A DNA stretch of 64,000 nt from Symbiodinium natans (lineage: Eukaryota > Sar > Dinophyceae > Suessiales > Symbiodiniaceae): the NCBI GenBank assembly GCA_905221605.1, contig CAJNDS010002624.1:159501-223500 (forward strand), given 5' to 3'. The translations under genes and the position numbers were made by a program. Below are positions 40,823 through 52,145 of this stretch, piece by piece (the stretch's first letter is position 1; each line of letters starts with the position of its first letter). The notes beneath the pieces are model-generated. The model was not told the origin of the DNA. It was given only the letters and a program-made list of their open reading frames with translations, and did no database searches.

Positions 40823-41804
40823 GTTTTAGGGTTGAAGGCCACACCCAGCCCCCCCTCCCCCCAAACTGCTCCCCAAGGCCCAGCGGCGTAATCAAAAGGT
40901 ATGCCAGTGGCCTGGTTTGCGGTGTAGGGTTTGGGTTGAGGGTTTAGGGTTTGGTGTTTAGGGGTTCAGGGTGTAGGGCCCTGGCCGCGGGATTCCTCGA
41001 GTCTGCTGCACAATGAAAACTGAGCAGAACACAGGACTACACGGTAGTAGCACTAGTATTGAGAACCAGGTGCAAGGACTTGTTTGTTCTCTGGCATTTC
41101 CGCATTTTTTGTCCCCGATGCTCCCTACATAATCTAAACTACCCAAACTATCGCTCACATCAAAGAGGCCACTATGCTGCGTCTGCTTGACCGCGGACCC
41201 AACCCTAAAGCTACAACGACAAAACCCTTTGCACCTAAACCCTTTACACCCCTGAAGCCCTAAAGCTTCGAAGACTTAAAGCCCTGACAAAAGCCCCAAA
41301 CCCTTACACCCCTGAACCCCTAAAACTGCAAACCCTTGGTGCCCCGGGGGTGCCGGGCCCTTAAACCCCTGAACCCCTGAAGCTTTAAACCCTGAAGCCT
41401 CACACCCAAGACCCCAAAACCCTTGAACCTCTACCAGTTTGAGCCCGTAAGCCTCTGAAACCCCTTTAAGCCCTGGACCCCTGAACCCCTGAACCTCTGA
41501 ACCTCTGGACCCCTGAACCTCTGAGCCCCCCTAAACCCTGAAACTCCTACACCGACCCCTAGACCGCAAAACCCCTTGAGCCCTTGGCCCCTGGTTCCCC
41601 TAACCCCAACCCCTAAACCCCTAACCCCTGAACCCCTACGCCCCTATACCCACCCAAAAACTCCTAACCCCCTAAACCCTTCAACGCTTGAACCTCAGAA
41701 CCCCAGAACCCCTAAACCCCTAAACCCCTAAACCCCTACACCCCGAAACCCCTAAACCCCTAAACCCCTAAACCCCTAAACCCTTGCACCCCAGGGCCCC
41801 TGAC

Positions 41805-41873
41805 CTCCATGGCCGTCACGGAAGCCTGCGCGCGAAGAAGCAGCACGTAGGCCAGCCTCGCAGTTGCTTTCAT
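41805..41873 (-). CDS. Candidate first exon with signal-like N-terminus
   Basis: ATG then KATARLAYVLLLRAQASVTA-ME, ending ATGGAG|GTCAGG. A basic start, hydrophobic core and Ala-rich end resemble a signal or transit peptide. It may also be an internal exon, since an AG follows the ATG. Confidence 0.45.
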
Positions 41874-42216
41874 GAACCCTAAACCCTAAATCCTAAACCC
41901 TAAACCCTAAACCCTAAACCCTGAACCCTGAAACCCTGAACCCTGAAACCCTCCTCAGGCTCAGCCCTGGCTGGGCTGGGGGGCCTTGACATGGCCTCCT
42001 CCTCAGGCTCCATCTTCCCAACCCTTCTTAGAAGATTCTTGGCCTAGGCCCTAACGAAACCACCCGGACTATAAACCCTGAAACCTAAATCCCTAAACCC
42101 TGAACCCTCAAACCTAAACCCTGAACCCTAAACCCTGAAACCTAAATCCCTAAACCCTCAACCCTAAACCCTCAACCCTGAACCCTACAGTAGAGACCCT
42201 GCAGCATAAAACCCAC

Positions 42217-42300
42217 GGCTGCCCAGAGGCTCGCGTGACGCTGCCCGAAGTTGGCGGGCAAGTTCCGATGCCTCCAGAAGGGCTCCGAGCATGCCGCGGG
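42217..42300 (-). CDS. Candidate exon (MLGALLEASELARQLRAASR)
   Basis: Acceptor CAGCTAAG|C, donor AGCC|GTGGGT. Helical, charged. Product unknown. Confidence 0.5.
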
Positions 42301-42315
42301 CTTAGCTGTTTGTTT

Positions 42316-42450
42316 TTTAGGGTTTAGGGTTTAGGGTTTAGGGTTTAGGGTTTAGGGTTTAGGGTTTAGGGTTTAGGGTTTAGGGTTTAGGGTTTAGGGT
42401 TTAGGGTTTAGGGTTTAGGGTTTAGGGTTTAGGGTTTAGGGTTTAGGGTT
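42316..42450 (+). repeat. TTTAGGG tract, 19 units
   Basis: Near-perfect array directly upstream (in gene sense) of the 42217-42300 exon's acceptor. Confidence 0.95.
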
Positions 42451-42538
42451 CTTTTGCTTTTGCTACTGCCCTGCACCATCTCCGTGCAACTCCGCAAGAC
42501 TTGAGCGACCTCTACATATGCAAAGTTGGGTCCAAGGA

Positions 42539-42642
42539 CTTGGTAGCCCAGCAACCGTCTTACGATAAGGTTTTTGGTTGATTGCTTGAGAATGGAACCC
42601 AGAACCTAACAAAAGGGTAAAGGGTACCACTGGGCTACCAAG
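42539..42642. mobile_element. Inverted-repeat element, CTTGGTAGCCCAG family
   Basis: 104 bp with perfect 13-bp ends: CTTGGTAGCCCAG and CTGGGCTACCAAG. No coding capacity. Confidence 0.75.
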
Positions 42643-43165
42643 AAGATATGTGGGCCTCTGAATCCTAGCGGAGTGGTCAGACCATATCTGTTCAATCCAA
42701 GAAGGGAATCGCATGCCTCGCTGACGACCCTGTGTATAAATCCGATCCCTGTACCCAGAACAAAAGACCACATTATGTACTGGGTTACTATGGGGTAGTT
42801 GATACAGGTGCACCAGGAAGGTTCTCTGCCTAGGTAGTATGTACAGTGGCAAGTTACGTACCTCAGCCTCCAGTGCTCAGGGTTTAGGGCGCAGGGCTCG
42901 AAGTTCTCTAAGTTACAAGGCAAGTTTTTTACAGTATCAAATTAGAATATTATATATAGGGGAAGTGCAAAAAGAGCTCTGTGACATTAACCTCCACATC
43001 GGGGGTATGGGGCTGGGAACCCGAAACCCCAGACCCTTAACCCTGAACCCTAAACCCAAACCCCAAACCCTAAAACCTACAACCTAAACCCTAAATCCTA
43101 AACCCTAAACCCTAAACCCTAGCCCTAAACCGTACAGTAAACCCTAAACCCAGCCAAGCCACTAC

Positions 43166-43213
43166 CTTCAGCGTCTCCTTGAGAGACGCCACGCTTGGTG
43201 TGACCCAGGCCTT
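43166..43213 (-). CDS. Candidate exon (KAWVTPSVASLKETLK)
   Basis: Acceptor CTACGAAG|A, donor CTGAAG|GTAGTG, phase 0 both ends. Product unknown. Confidence 0.6.
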
Positions 43214-44052
43214 CTTCGTAGGAGGGTTTAGGGTTTCGGGTTTAGGGTGTAGGGTTTAGGGTTTAGGGTTTCGGGTTTAGGGTTTAGGGTTTAGGGTTTA
43301 GGGATTGGGCTTAGAGGTATATGGTACATGGTAGGGCGCTTGTTTGGGCAGCTGTTTTCCACCGTGCCCTTGCAGTTAGCGCACCAAGAAAGGGACCATG
43401 AGTTACAGGAGCAGCAATGGGACTTCGCTTTAGGGTTAGGGTTTAGGGTTTCGTGTTATGCCCGTGGATTCACGGCTTCGGGTTTGGAGAAACACCGGGC
43501 GGGCTCTTGATGGCGGAGAAATCTGTGTATCTACCTTGCCGACGTGAAAGGGGTTGTGGAGCTGAATGCCTACAGACCTCAACCCCAACCCAAGAACCAC
43601 CTCAATCCTCAACCCTGAAACCGCCCAACTAAGTTATCCCAAAACCCTACCTTGCCCCAACAGCATGGCTGTGCATGGGTTCATTTCCGGACTGCTGCGC
43701 CGTCTTTCTTCCGGCTTTGGCCTGGCCAGTGCTTTCTTGGTTGGGGCGCGCTTTCTTTCTTTCTTCAGAGGCCGAAGCCAACAGTATGCTGTTGGGGATT
43801 TAGCCCGAAATTCCTGCAGACCACAAGCCCAAAACCTGAAAGCCTCAACCATCAATCCCAGGTTCTCAAAGGTTCCTTGGAACCCTTTTTTGAAAAGAAG
43901 TTGGGCTTCAGAGTTGCCGGGTTGTTGGGTTATATAGGGCTTAGGTTACCTAAACCCTGGCAGGTTACAGGACTATGGGGCTAAACCCTAAACCCTAAAC
44001 CCTAAACCCTAAACCCTAAACCCTAAACCCTAAACCTCAGTCCTGAACATAC

Positions 44053-44105
44053 GCATCCGGGGCGGAGCCATAGAGCACGTTCCGGAGCAAGCCAGGGTCG
44101 TGCAC
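44053..44105 (-). CDS. Candidate exon (VHDPGLLRNVLYGSAPD)
   Basis: Acceptor AATCACTATCAG|G, donor GATGC|GTATGT. Strong sites at both ends. Product unknown. Confidence 0.6.
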
Positions 44106-44275
44106 CTGATAGTGATTGGGGTTTAGGGTTTTAGGATTTTACTAAACCCCCTGAACCCCAATGACCCTAATAACCCTAAAACCCTAAACCCCAACAACCC
44201 TAAAACCCTAACACGTTAAAACCCTTAACCCTAACCCCTACAAACCCTAGGCTTCGGGGTCTTCGGGCTTTCTTA

Positions 44276-44397
44276 GGGTAGAAACATGGTCCCTTCGTAT
44301 GGGCCCTTTAAAAGGGTACCCCTTGCAAATCAATCATATGCCCTGAATTACGTGCCCATGGGTCCCTCTGAAGGGCCCATGTAACTAAACCCTAAAC
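44276..44397. mobile_element. Inverted-repeat element, GTAGTTACATGG family, copy B
   Basis: GGGTAGAAACATGGTCCCTT at the left, GGGCCCATGTAACTA at the right, GGGTACCCC within. Confidence 0.6.
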
Positions 44398-44480
44398 CCT
44401 AAACCCTAAACCCCAAACCCTAAACCCTAAACCCTAAACCCTAAACCCTAAGCCCTAACTACCCTCAAAGAGGCTTAGCC

Positions 44481-44544
44481 CTTGGCCGGGCTGGGCGCCT
44501 CCACGTCCCAAAAGAAGTTCTCTGGGCCGTGGCTTCGAAGCCAC
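44481..44544 (-). CDS. Candidate exon (WLRSHGPENFFWDVEAPSPA)
   Basis: Acceptor GCTCCGCAG|G. The donor is near GCCAAG|GGCTAAG, possibly GC type. Protein-like aromatic content. Product unknown. Confidence 0.5.
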
Positions 44545-45624
44545 CTGCGGAGCGCCAAGCTTGCGAGGCATGAAATGCTTGAGCCTTCGATTTGGGGGTT
44601 TAGTTTAGGCGAGTTCAGGGGCCTTTAGGGGGTTTAGGGGCTTACGGGGCTTCAGGAGATTTAGGGGGGTTCAGGGGGGTTTAGGGGGGTTTGGGGGGTT
44701 TAGCGGGTTTGACGGGTTTGGGGCTTTAAGGGTTGAACGGCTTACAGGGTGTGAAGGGTGTAAAGGGGTTCCGCCTGAGGACGTCAGTGCCGCGGCAGCC
44801 AGATGCCACCAGCGTGTGACAGGCCAAGGACTCCAGTAGCTCTCGGCCGGAGATGAGTTCCTTCAATTCAGCAGATTTGTTTAGGGTTTAGGGTTTAGGG
44901 TTCAGGGTTCAGGGTTCAGGGTTTAGGGTTTAGGGTTTAGGGTAGGTCACAAAGGGCCCTTACATAAGGCTGTCAAAGGAGAACAGAAGGTGTGTGAGGC
45001 CTGTACAAGGCTCAGACAAAGCACGAAGGCTTTGGTGCTTCCCTTGGACTCGTGAACCCTTATCTTGTTCCCCTACCCTACATAACCCCTAAGGTCCCTT
45101 GTAAAGGTCCCTTCTTTATGTAGTCCCTTGACTTGGACTGTTCTTTCAACCGCCCTTGACCAGTTCGAGGCTTCCAGGGGGTCAGGAATCCGAAACTCCA
45201 ACCCGTCAACCACACCCAAACCCTACCACCCTGAACCTAAACCCTAAACCCGGCACCCGCAAAACCTGAACACGACAACCCTGAACCCCTGAACCTCTAG
45301 GCCCTGAATACCCTGAACCCCCAAAGTTTCGACCCTCCCAAGCGGGTTTACGAACATTGGGGACCCCCATATAGATCCCCAAATAGTAGGATCCCTTTAT
45401 CATGAGGAGCCCAAGACGGTACCCCGAATTTCGAAAACCCCCATGAAACCCTAAGCCCCATCTAAACCCTAAACCCTAAACCCTAAACCCTAAACCCTAA
45501 ACCCTAAACCCTTCGGAAACCCCTTAAAAGAGTGCGGGCTTGGCACGGCCCCGGCCAAGGCCGCCGGCTTCGACTGCTTGGCCTTCTCAGCCTCGAGCTG
45601 AGCTGAGGATGTAGGGGTCTGTGG

Positions 45625-45750
45625 GTTTTAGGGTTTAGGGTTTAGGGTTTAGGTTAAACCCTAACCCTAAACCCGGTTTAGGGTTTAACCTAAACCCTAA
45701 ACCCTAAACCCTAAACCCTAAACCCTAAACCCTAAACCCTAAGTTGAAGG
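45625..45750. repeat. Back-to-back TTTAGGG and CCCTAAA blocks
   Basis: TTTAGGG units, then CCCTAAA, then GGTTTAGGG, then a long CCCTAAA run, with almost no spacer. Two hairpins could form within 120 bp. Confidence 0.8.
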
Positions 45751-46123
45751 GATTTGCACACTTCACGCGAAGCCCTTGCCTCGAACGAGCCGCAGACCGC
45801 CCGGCTGCCCAAGAGCCCAAGGAAGGACGGCCCAGGGCCGACGTGAAGCACCGCCTGGGTTTAGGGTTTTGGGGGTCTCGGGGTTTGGGGTTTGGGGTTT
45901 TGAGGTTTAGGGTTAAGGGTTTAGGGTTTAGGGTTTAAGGGGTTCTTCGGAGTACTTCCTGCCGATTCACGGAGGCTCCGTAGCTCTGAACCTTAAAGCC
46001 CGAAAACCCGAAAACCCGAAAGCCAATATCTCCGATGCCCGAACCCAACTTTCGAATGAAACTAAACCCTAAACCCTAAACCCTAAACCCTAAACCCTAA
46101 ACCCTGAATTCCTAAAACCCTAC

Positions 46124-46214
46124 AGCCGCCCTCAGCCACGCCTCGCCCCCATCGCCCGGCAGCTTCAGTGGTGCCGGCTCCCGGCACTCCCGCTCCAACC
46201 GCTGGGGCGCGGGG
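46124..46214 (-). CDS. Candidate exon (PAPQRLERECREPAPLKLPG...)
   Basis: 30 codons to AWLRAA, from GCGTCACAG|C to GCGGCT|GTAGGG. The + strand is open too (acceptor CCCTACAG), so strand is less certain. Confidence 0.45.
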
Positions 46215-47070
46215 CTGTGACGCGCCGGATGGACGTCGGGGCCTGGGATTTTCAGGTGGGTTCAGGGGTTTGGGGTTTAAGGGTCTGGGGTTTAGGGTTT
46301 AGGCTTTGAGGGTCTGGGGTTTAAGGTTGAGGGTGTTTAGGGTCCGGGGTTTGGGGCTTAGGGCTTTTGTAGAGTTTCAGGGTTTTGGGAACGCAGAGTT
46401 TTAGGCTCGTTCAGAGATTTTGGGGTGTTGGGCTTAAGGTTTGTCATGTCGTATCATGTTGTTTTACCCCAAACCCGAAGCCCTCAACCCCGAATTTAGG
46501 CTTTGAAGCCTCATAATTCAGTGTTTAAGGGCAGGGCTTTCGAGCTCTGGGATCGCAGGGTAAAGCTGAAGGCTTAGGGTAGGGCTGAAAGCTTACGGCT
46601 CGAGGCATTCTAGGAATTTGGGTTTGGTTTAGTTCGAGGCTTGGCAGGACGCGAGGCTCTAAGATTTCAGGTTTCGGGCTTTCAGATTTCAGGCTTGTGG
46701 TTTGGGCTTGCCCCAAACCCCAAACCCTAAACCCTAACCCTAAACCCCAAACCCTAAAACCCCAAACCCTAAACCATAAACCCCAAACCCTAAACCCCAA
46801 ACCCCAAACCCTAAACCCTAACCCTAAATGGCAAGCGCCTCGGCCGGGTCTCCCCTCTCCGGGCACGGAGGGCAGCACAGACTGGGCCTCGTCTGGGCCT
46901 CGGATGCGGTGGGCTTCAGGGGCTATGAGGATCCTGAGCCCTTGGGGTGTTTAGGGTTTAGGGTCTAGGGTCTAGGGCTTAGGGTTTAGGGTTTAGGATT
47001 TAGGGTTTAGGGATTCGGGCTTAGGGGTTAGGGTTTAGGGTCTAGGGTCTAGGGTTTAGGGTTTGCTCAC

Positions 47071-47109
47071 TGAAGCGACGCGCCTCGACCCATGGGGTCG
47101 TGGGCGGCG
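47071..47109 (-). CDS. Candidate exon (AAHDPMGRGASL)
   Basis: Acceptor GTCGCGCGCAG|C, donor CTTCA|GTGAGC, a consensus donor. Product unknown. Confidence 0.5.
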
Positions 47110-47359
47110 CTGCGCGCGACAGCTAAAACCCACCCCAAGACCACCCAAACCTTACTCTGCTGGGGTTTAGGTTTATTTTTGGTGACAAGTCTCTTGTTGC
47201 TTCGTCTTCTCTGCTGTAGTTGAGTAATTTAGTCAAAAAACCAAACGAAAAGGAAAGCAGGGCAACTTTGCAGTTCTTATTTGTCTTTACAACAAGAAAC
47301 ATCACGCTGCACGTCTAACTCCTGCTGAAAGCCCCGGACGTTGCTAAGCTCACCCACGC

Positions 47360-47510
47360 CGCTCCTTTCTCACACACGCGCCCTCCACGCCCTCCACGCC
47401 CTCCGCGCCCTCCGCACGCTCCGCGCCCTCCGCGCCCTCCCCGCGCGCCCTCCACGCCCTCCACGCCCTCCGCGCCCTCCGCGCCCTCCGCGCCCTCCGC
47501 GCCGCGCCCC
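47360..47510. repeat. 9-bp minisatellite CGCCCTCCG
   Basis: About 16 units of CGCCCTCCG/CGCCCTCCA. Frames through it (Ala-Leu-Arg or Arg-Arg-Ala repeats) are artefacts. Confidence 0.9.
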
Positions 47511-47629
47511 CGCCCAGGACACAGTGCGCTGATAGGGTGCTTGCGTCTGTTCTGCGGGCGTTTCGTTTTTGCAAAGTATTTGTTTACAAGGCACGCACGT
47601 GCAGCATGGCCTTCAAGTGTCCATCTTCC

Positions 47630-47757
47630 GGGGGAGGGGGGGGGAGGGGGGGGGGAGGGGGGGGGGGGGGGGGGGGAGGGGGGGGGGGGGGAGGGCGGGG
47701 GGGGGGGGGAGGGGGGGGGGCGGGAGGGGGGGGGGGGGAGGGGGGGGGAGGGGGTTT
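47630..47757 (+). repeat. G-run array
   Basis: About 125 bp of almost pure G with sparse A and C. The C-rich counterpart is at 52670-52812. Confidence 0.95.
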
Positions 47758-47939
47758 TGGGCCTCTTGGGTCGGCGGCTCCTAAATCATCTTGCGGTGGG
47801 CTTTTTTGGGACCGCGGTGAGTTCGTTGCTTTTTCGCGCTTGCTTGGCAACCTGTTCTCTGACCTGGGTCAGCTCTGTGGCCCGAAGAACACGGGGCGGC
47901 CCTTTGTGGAGCGCACACATCCCAATCTCACCTGCCCAG

Positions 47940-48055
47940 CCCACTCCCCCTTTCCCACTTTCCCATCCCATTCCCACTTTCCCATCCCACTCCCACTTTC
48001 CCATCCCACTCCCACTTTCCCATTTTCCCACCCACTCCCACTTTCCCACAAATAC
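47940..48055 (+). repeat. CCCACTTTCCCAT tandem repeat
   Basis: Unit of about 13-19 bp, seven or so imperfect copies, pyrimidine-only on this strand. Confidence 0.85.
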
Positions 48056-48317
48056 GACGTGATGGCGTTTGAAAGTGGAGGGTCTTGGTTGGGGATGCAA
48101 CAATGCAACTTCCGGCTTTCGGCACACAACGTGCTGGGATCTAGGCATAAAACCATGCTTGGTCGGAAGCTTCTTGCCTTCCACCCTTTGGCACCATCAC
48201 TCGCAGTACACCGCCCACTCAAAAATGTTTAGCCAGGGATCCAAAAACAAGGGTCATTCCAAAAGGGTACGTAGCAAACCGCGAAACCTGCCCGCTGCCC
48301 AGCCCCCACGCCAGTAC

Positions 48318-48425
48318 CTGGTCGCAGGGCAGCCATTCAATGGCCTTGGTGGAGTGAGACGCGCCCCAGTCCTCGGCCTGCCAGCACAAAAGCAGCTGGG
48401 CCATTGCAATACAGCACTTGGAAAT
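48318..48425 (-). CDS. Candidate exon, 36 codons (ISKCCIAMAQLLLCWQAEDW...)
   Basis: From TACCCCAG|A to GACCAG|GTACTG, phase 0 both ends; ends TKAIEWLPCDQ. Alternating helix-like pattern, perhaps a TPR-type repeat, but not assigned. Confidence 0.7.
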
Positions 48426-48479
48426 CTGGGGTAGGCAAGAATTGGTGCGCAACAAGGAAAAAGCACGTACAGAAGATCC

Positions 48480-49570
48480 CCTCAGCTTGGGGTTAGTAAG
48501 GGCACTGCAAATTTGAGCCAGGCACTCTACAAGCCGCTATGGCAATCGACGTCCACGAAGAAGAATGAGCAGGACTCACCTGTCCTCAATAACGAGATGC
48601 GACTTGTGACTCAACTGGATTTAAGGACGGCGATCGCCCCTTCGCAAGAAAAAGTGCGACAAAACCCCCAGAAGTCCTTGTCGAAGAGGCGGCAACTGCA
48701 GCTGCACGGCGACACCACCTAGCGACATGAAATAACGAATTTATTCTTTCTTTACGCTGATGATCCCGTTGTCTTGCCTCCCACGTATCGATTTCGTTGG
48801 TGTAACGCTTGAAAATGCTGGCCCATATGATTGCTGCACTGGTGCTCTGTGGCCTGAATTAGGGTTTACCGTATGAGTATGAACCGATGCTTGAGTTAAT
48901 GGTCAGCTCAAGTCGCAAATACGCTGTTAGTTTCAGAGGAGATTATATCAGGACATTGCTTCATGCGACTCAGTCTTGTCTGTAGATGCTTGCAGATCTG
49001 GTGAATGCTTTGCAGCTGTCTCAATTTGCCTGTCCTGTGCTGCCCCAGAACTCGTACCAGGCACAAAATCTTTATGATCCCAAAGAGCATGCTATTTGCA
49101 GGGGTAGGAGCACGAATGCTGTACCATAAATGCTTGGGACAAGCGCATGTGAAACTAAATTCGCTACAACCTGCTGGAGCAACGCCGAAAACCCAGACTC
49201 GGTTTGCAATCTGTTTGCACTTTGGCTGCTGGAGTTTTGTTGCTTCAAAGGTGGCTGCTTGTTTTCTTTCAACAATTCCGAAATATGAAGGCTGTGTGTG
49301 TGTGGGGGCCGAGCTATGTGGTGTGGCTGTAATGGCTGCTGCCTGAGATTCTCTCAAGGATGAAGGTTCCATTCTTCAAGCCAAAGCATTGTCCTTTTAA
49401 ATTTGCTGCATGAGCTTGCTATTGTCAGGTTCGACAAAAAGCGCACCATCCGGGCAACAGCGCCTTCGCCAGCTCTGCAATCTTTGCGGGTGCGGCTGCC
49501 TTGCTGGGTCAGGGGCTGGTAGATTTCTTGAATATAGAAACACCAAGAATTTGTTTAATTTTATCCAGCA
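48480..49570. other. 1-kb stretch without telomere-like units
   Basis: Moderate GC, no tandem repeats. Overlapping open frames up to 154 codons on the minus strand (49372-48908) and 113 on the + strand. None has a motif or clear splice structure. It is probably intron or intergenic DNA of the gene ending at 49583. Confidence 0.4.
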
Positions 49571-49582
49571 TATCACAATGTC

Positions 49583-49784
49583 TTAAAGCAGCAAAAGGAA
49601 CCTCTTCCGCAGCATCTCGTCGAACTCCCAGAAGAGACGCCAGGCATCGCTGACGTCGTCAGACCAGAACGCTGCTTGTAAATTGGAGCAATACACCAGG
49701 CCGCCCGGGTAGCCATTGCGGAATCCAAGCTTATGCAGCAAAGGATGATTGTCGTGCATCTGATACGCTTCATCAGATTCGCAC
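49583..49784 (-). CDS. Candidate terminal exon, 66 codons plus stop
   Basis: From CCCGTCAG|G the frame reads CESDEAYQMHDNHPLLHKLG through HKLGFRNGYPGGLVYCSN and DDVSDAWRLFWEFDEMLRKR to FLLLL-TAA. Long, well-mixed protein sequence and a stop make this the end of a minus-strand gene. Rich in Trp, Asp and Leu. Product not recognised. Confidence 0.7.
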
Positions 49785-50189
49785 CTGACGGGACTTGCAT
49801 CTGAACCCTAAACCCTAAACTCGAAATCCTAAATCCTAAAGGCCCCAGAGAGGCCCTTGAACCCTATTCCCAAATCCTAAACCCTAGATACTAAGTCCTA
49901 AATCCTAAGTCCTAAATCCTAATCATCCTAATCTGTTAAAGGGCAAGGACGGAGAGTTAGGCTTTAGGGTAATAAAATATGCTTTAGGGCTGTACGCCCT
50001 GTTAAATCTTCCAAAGCTGTAAGGAGAGCGTTACGGTGCCAGAAGCTAACTCTTCTGGAACTCAAAGGAGCATTTGCCTCCAACTGCTAGACTGTCGCTA
50101 CTCAGTTGTTGGCTGCCGTCGCTAGAGGCTCGGCGGGCTCGCTGCGGCCCGCTGGCTTGCCGCCAGCTAGTCAGGGGCCTTGCTCGCAG

Positions 50190-50340
50190 TTTAGGGTTTA
50201 GGGTTTAGGGTTTAGGGTTTAGGGTTTAGGGTTTAGGGTTTAGGGTTTAGGGTTTAGGGTTTAGGGTTTAGGGTTTACGGTTTAGGGTTCAGGGTTTAGG
50301 GTTTAGGGTTCAGGGTTCAGGGTTTAGGGTTTAGGGTTAA
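50190..50340 (+). repeat. TTTAGGG tract
   Basis: About 20 units with a few TTCAGGG variants. In gene sense it precedes a possible exon in the island 50100-50185. Confidence 0.9.
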
Positions 50341-51265
50341 CCATAAACCCCAGAACCCTGAACCCCTGAATCCTTAAACAGTTCTTGGTTTCAGCTTCAG
50401 GGAGTTTTTGGGTCTTCAGGGGAATTTTAGGTCCTGTTCTATTTGCACAAAGACGAAAAGGGCGCATACCACAAAGCCCTAGACCATAAACCCTAAACCC
50501 CCATACACGCCTAAACCCTAAACCTGAAACCCTGAAACCCTGAAACCCTGAAACCCTGACACCCTGACACCCTGACACCCTGAGACCCTGAAACCCCAAA
50601 ACCTGAAACACTGACTGAAACCCTAAACCTGAAACCCCGGTCATGGGAAGCCCAGGGGGCAAGGATTGCAAATGGACGAGCTCGTGAGGTCCTCCGAGGC
50701 GGAGGTATCCTCCCAGCTCCTGGGCTGTGGCTTGGAACAGACCCTGAACCCTAAACCCTAAACCCTAAACCCTAAACCCTAAACCCTAAACCCTAAACCC
50801 TAAACCCTAAACTCAAACCCTAAACTCAAACCCCAACTTCAGATTATGCCATATACGAGACTACTTAGGGCCGCATTCTATGGTGGGGTGACATAAGGAT
50901 TAGATACGGATATACAGGGAGTACATGGGGCTAGAGACAGGGAGTGGGGCCCATGGAACCTGAAGAAACTCATTCCAATTCCATATCAACCCAAGGCACT
51001 CCGCGCCTTCCGAGTCGCTGTCCTGGTCACTCTACACAAGCACCGAAACTGCCCGGTTTAGGGTTCCGGGTTGGATTTAGGGTGTAGGGTTTAGGGTTTC
51101 GGGCTTCGGGTTTAGGGTTTAGGAAAACTACCCAAGACCCCAAACCCTGAAACCCGAAGCCACAAGACGTTTGGTGGGAGGGAGGGGGGGGGGGGGCCTG
51201 GGTAGGGGGGGAAGGGTAGGGCTGAACGCTTCCTAAGGGTGTCTGAGGTTCAGGAGTTCAGGGGC

Positions 51266-51344
51266 TTAGCGCTTCAGTGGCTTCAGGGCTCTCGTGGCCG
51301 CTGCCTCCTCCACATCGGTCGACTCGGATGTTCGCTGCCGCTTC
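51266..51344 (-). CDS. Candidate terminal exon, basic/acidic tail
   Basis: After GAAGCGCAG|G: KRQRTSESTDVEEAAATRAL then KPLKR-TAA. The first residues resemble a nuclear localisation signal. Likely the C-terminus of the gene whose exons lie to the right. Confidence 0.55.
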
Positions 51345-51460
51345 CTGCGCTTCAAGCAAAGTGGATGGTGGACTGGAGGAGCCTCTATGGGTTTCGGGTT
51401 TAGGGTTTAGGGTTTAGGGCTTAGGGTTTAGGGTTTAGGGTTTAGGGTTTAGGGTTTAGG

Positions 51461-51524
51461 GTGTAGGGTGTAGGGTGTAGGGTGTAGGGTGTAGGGTGTA
51501 GGGTGTAGGGTGTAGGGTGTAGGA
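51461..51524 (+). repeat. GTGTAGG variant tract
   Basis: Nine GTGTAGG units (a TTTAGGG variant) in a row inside a TTTAGGG block, showing local spread of one variant. Confidence 0.9.
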
Positions 51525-51923
51525 TTTAGGGTTTAGGGCAGCTGATACTACGAACATTCCCCGATCCACACACTAAACCCTAAACCGCAAACCCCAAAAC
51601 CCCAAACCCTAAATATTGCAACTGTATAGACAGTCGATGACGGGAGAAGTGCTAGTACTTTCTTTGGTATTGGGCTCCGGTAGTTAGATTCCCAGATCGA
51701 TGCATGCTTCGGCACTATGTTTAGGGTTTAGGGTTTATGGTTTAGGGCCATCTTACCCCGAACGGAAACCGGTGTCCCACGGCTTGAAACCGAACTCCAA
51801 GAAGAACAGAAAAGTTGATATAAAGACCTCACAAGACGAGTAGGTTCTGGAAGCCGTAGAAAGGCAAGCCCTACACCCTGAACCCTCCCTAAACCCTAAA
51901 CCCTAAACCCTAAACCCCCAAAC

Positions 51924-52011
51924 GCTCTGAAAAAAACGCCCCAACTCTGCAGCCACCTTGTAGTCCAGCCGCTGGGGCTCCCTGACGAGCCCTCTTCTCG
52001 CGAAGCGCCGC
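51924..52011 (-). CDS. Candidate exon (RRFARRGLVREPQRLDYKVA...)
   Basis: 29 codons to ELGRFFQS, from GTTTGCAG|G to AGAGC|GTTTGG. Very basic start. Two other frames are also open. Product unknown. Confidence 0.55.
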
Positions 52012-52078
52012 CTGCAAACACTTCCCAGACCCTTTGCGAGGATCCAAAGAGTAACCCCCTTTAGGGTTTAGGGTTTAG

Positions 52079-52145
52079 GGTTCAGGGTTCAGGGTTCAGG
52101 GTTCAGGGTTCAGGGTTCAGGGTTCAGGGTTCAGGGTTCAGGGTT
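52079..52145 (+). repeat. TTCAGGG variant tract
   Basis: About nine identical TTCAGGG units in a TTTAGGG block. Confidence 0.9.

Noticed and set aside
45744-46954. Exons at 45.75-45.86 and 46.82-46.93 kb
   Set aside because: Both islands look like exons by setting, but both strands give open frames with usable sites; not listed as genes.
47584-47850. Proline- or glycine-rich proteins over 47.6-47.8 and 52.65-52.9 kb
   Set aside because: They translate only the G-run and C-run arrays.
50640-50740. Exon at 50.7 kb
   Set aside because: Equally good on both strands (ELGGYLRLGGPHEL on minus, MDELVRSSEAE on plus), so no call was made.
51924-52011. bS18-like ribosomal protein exon (RLDYK...LGRFF)
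   Set aside because: Only a short similarity, and the next exon does not continue the family's conserved tail.
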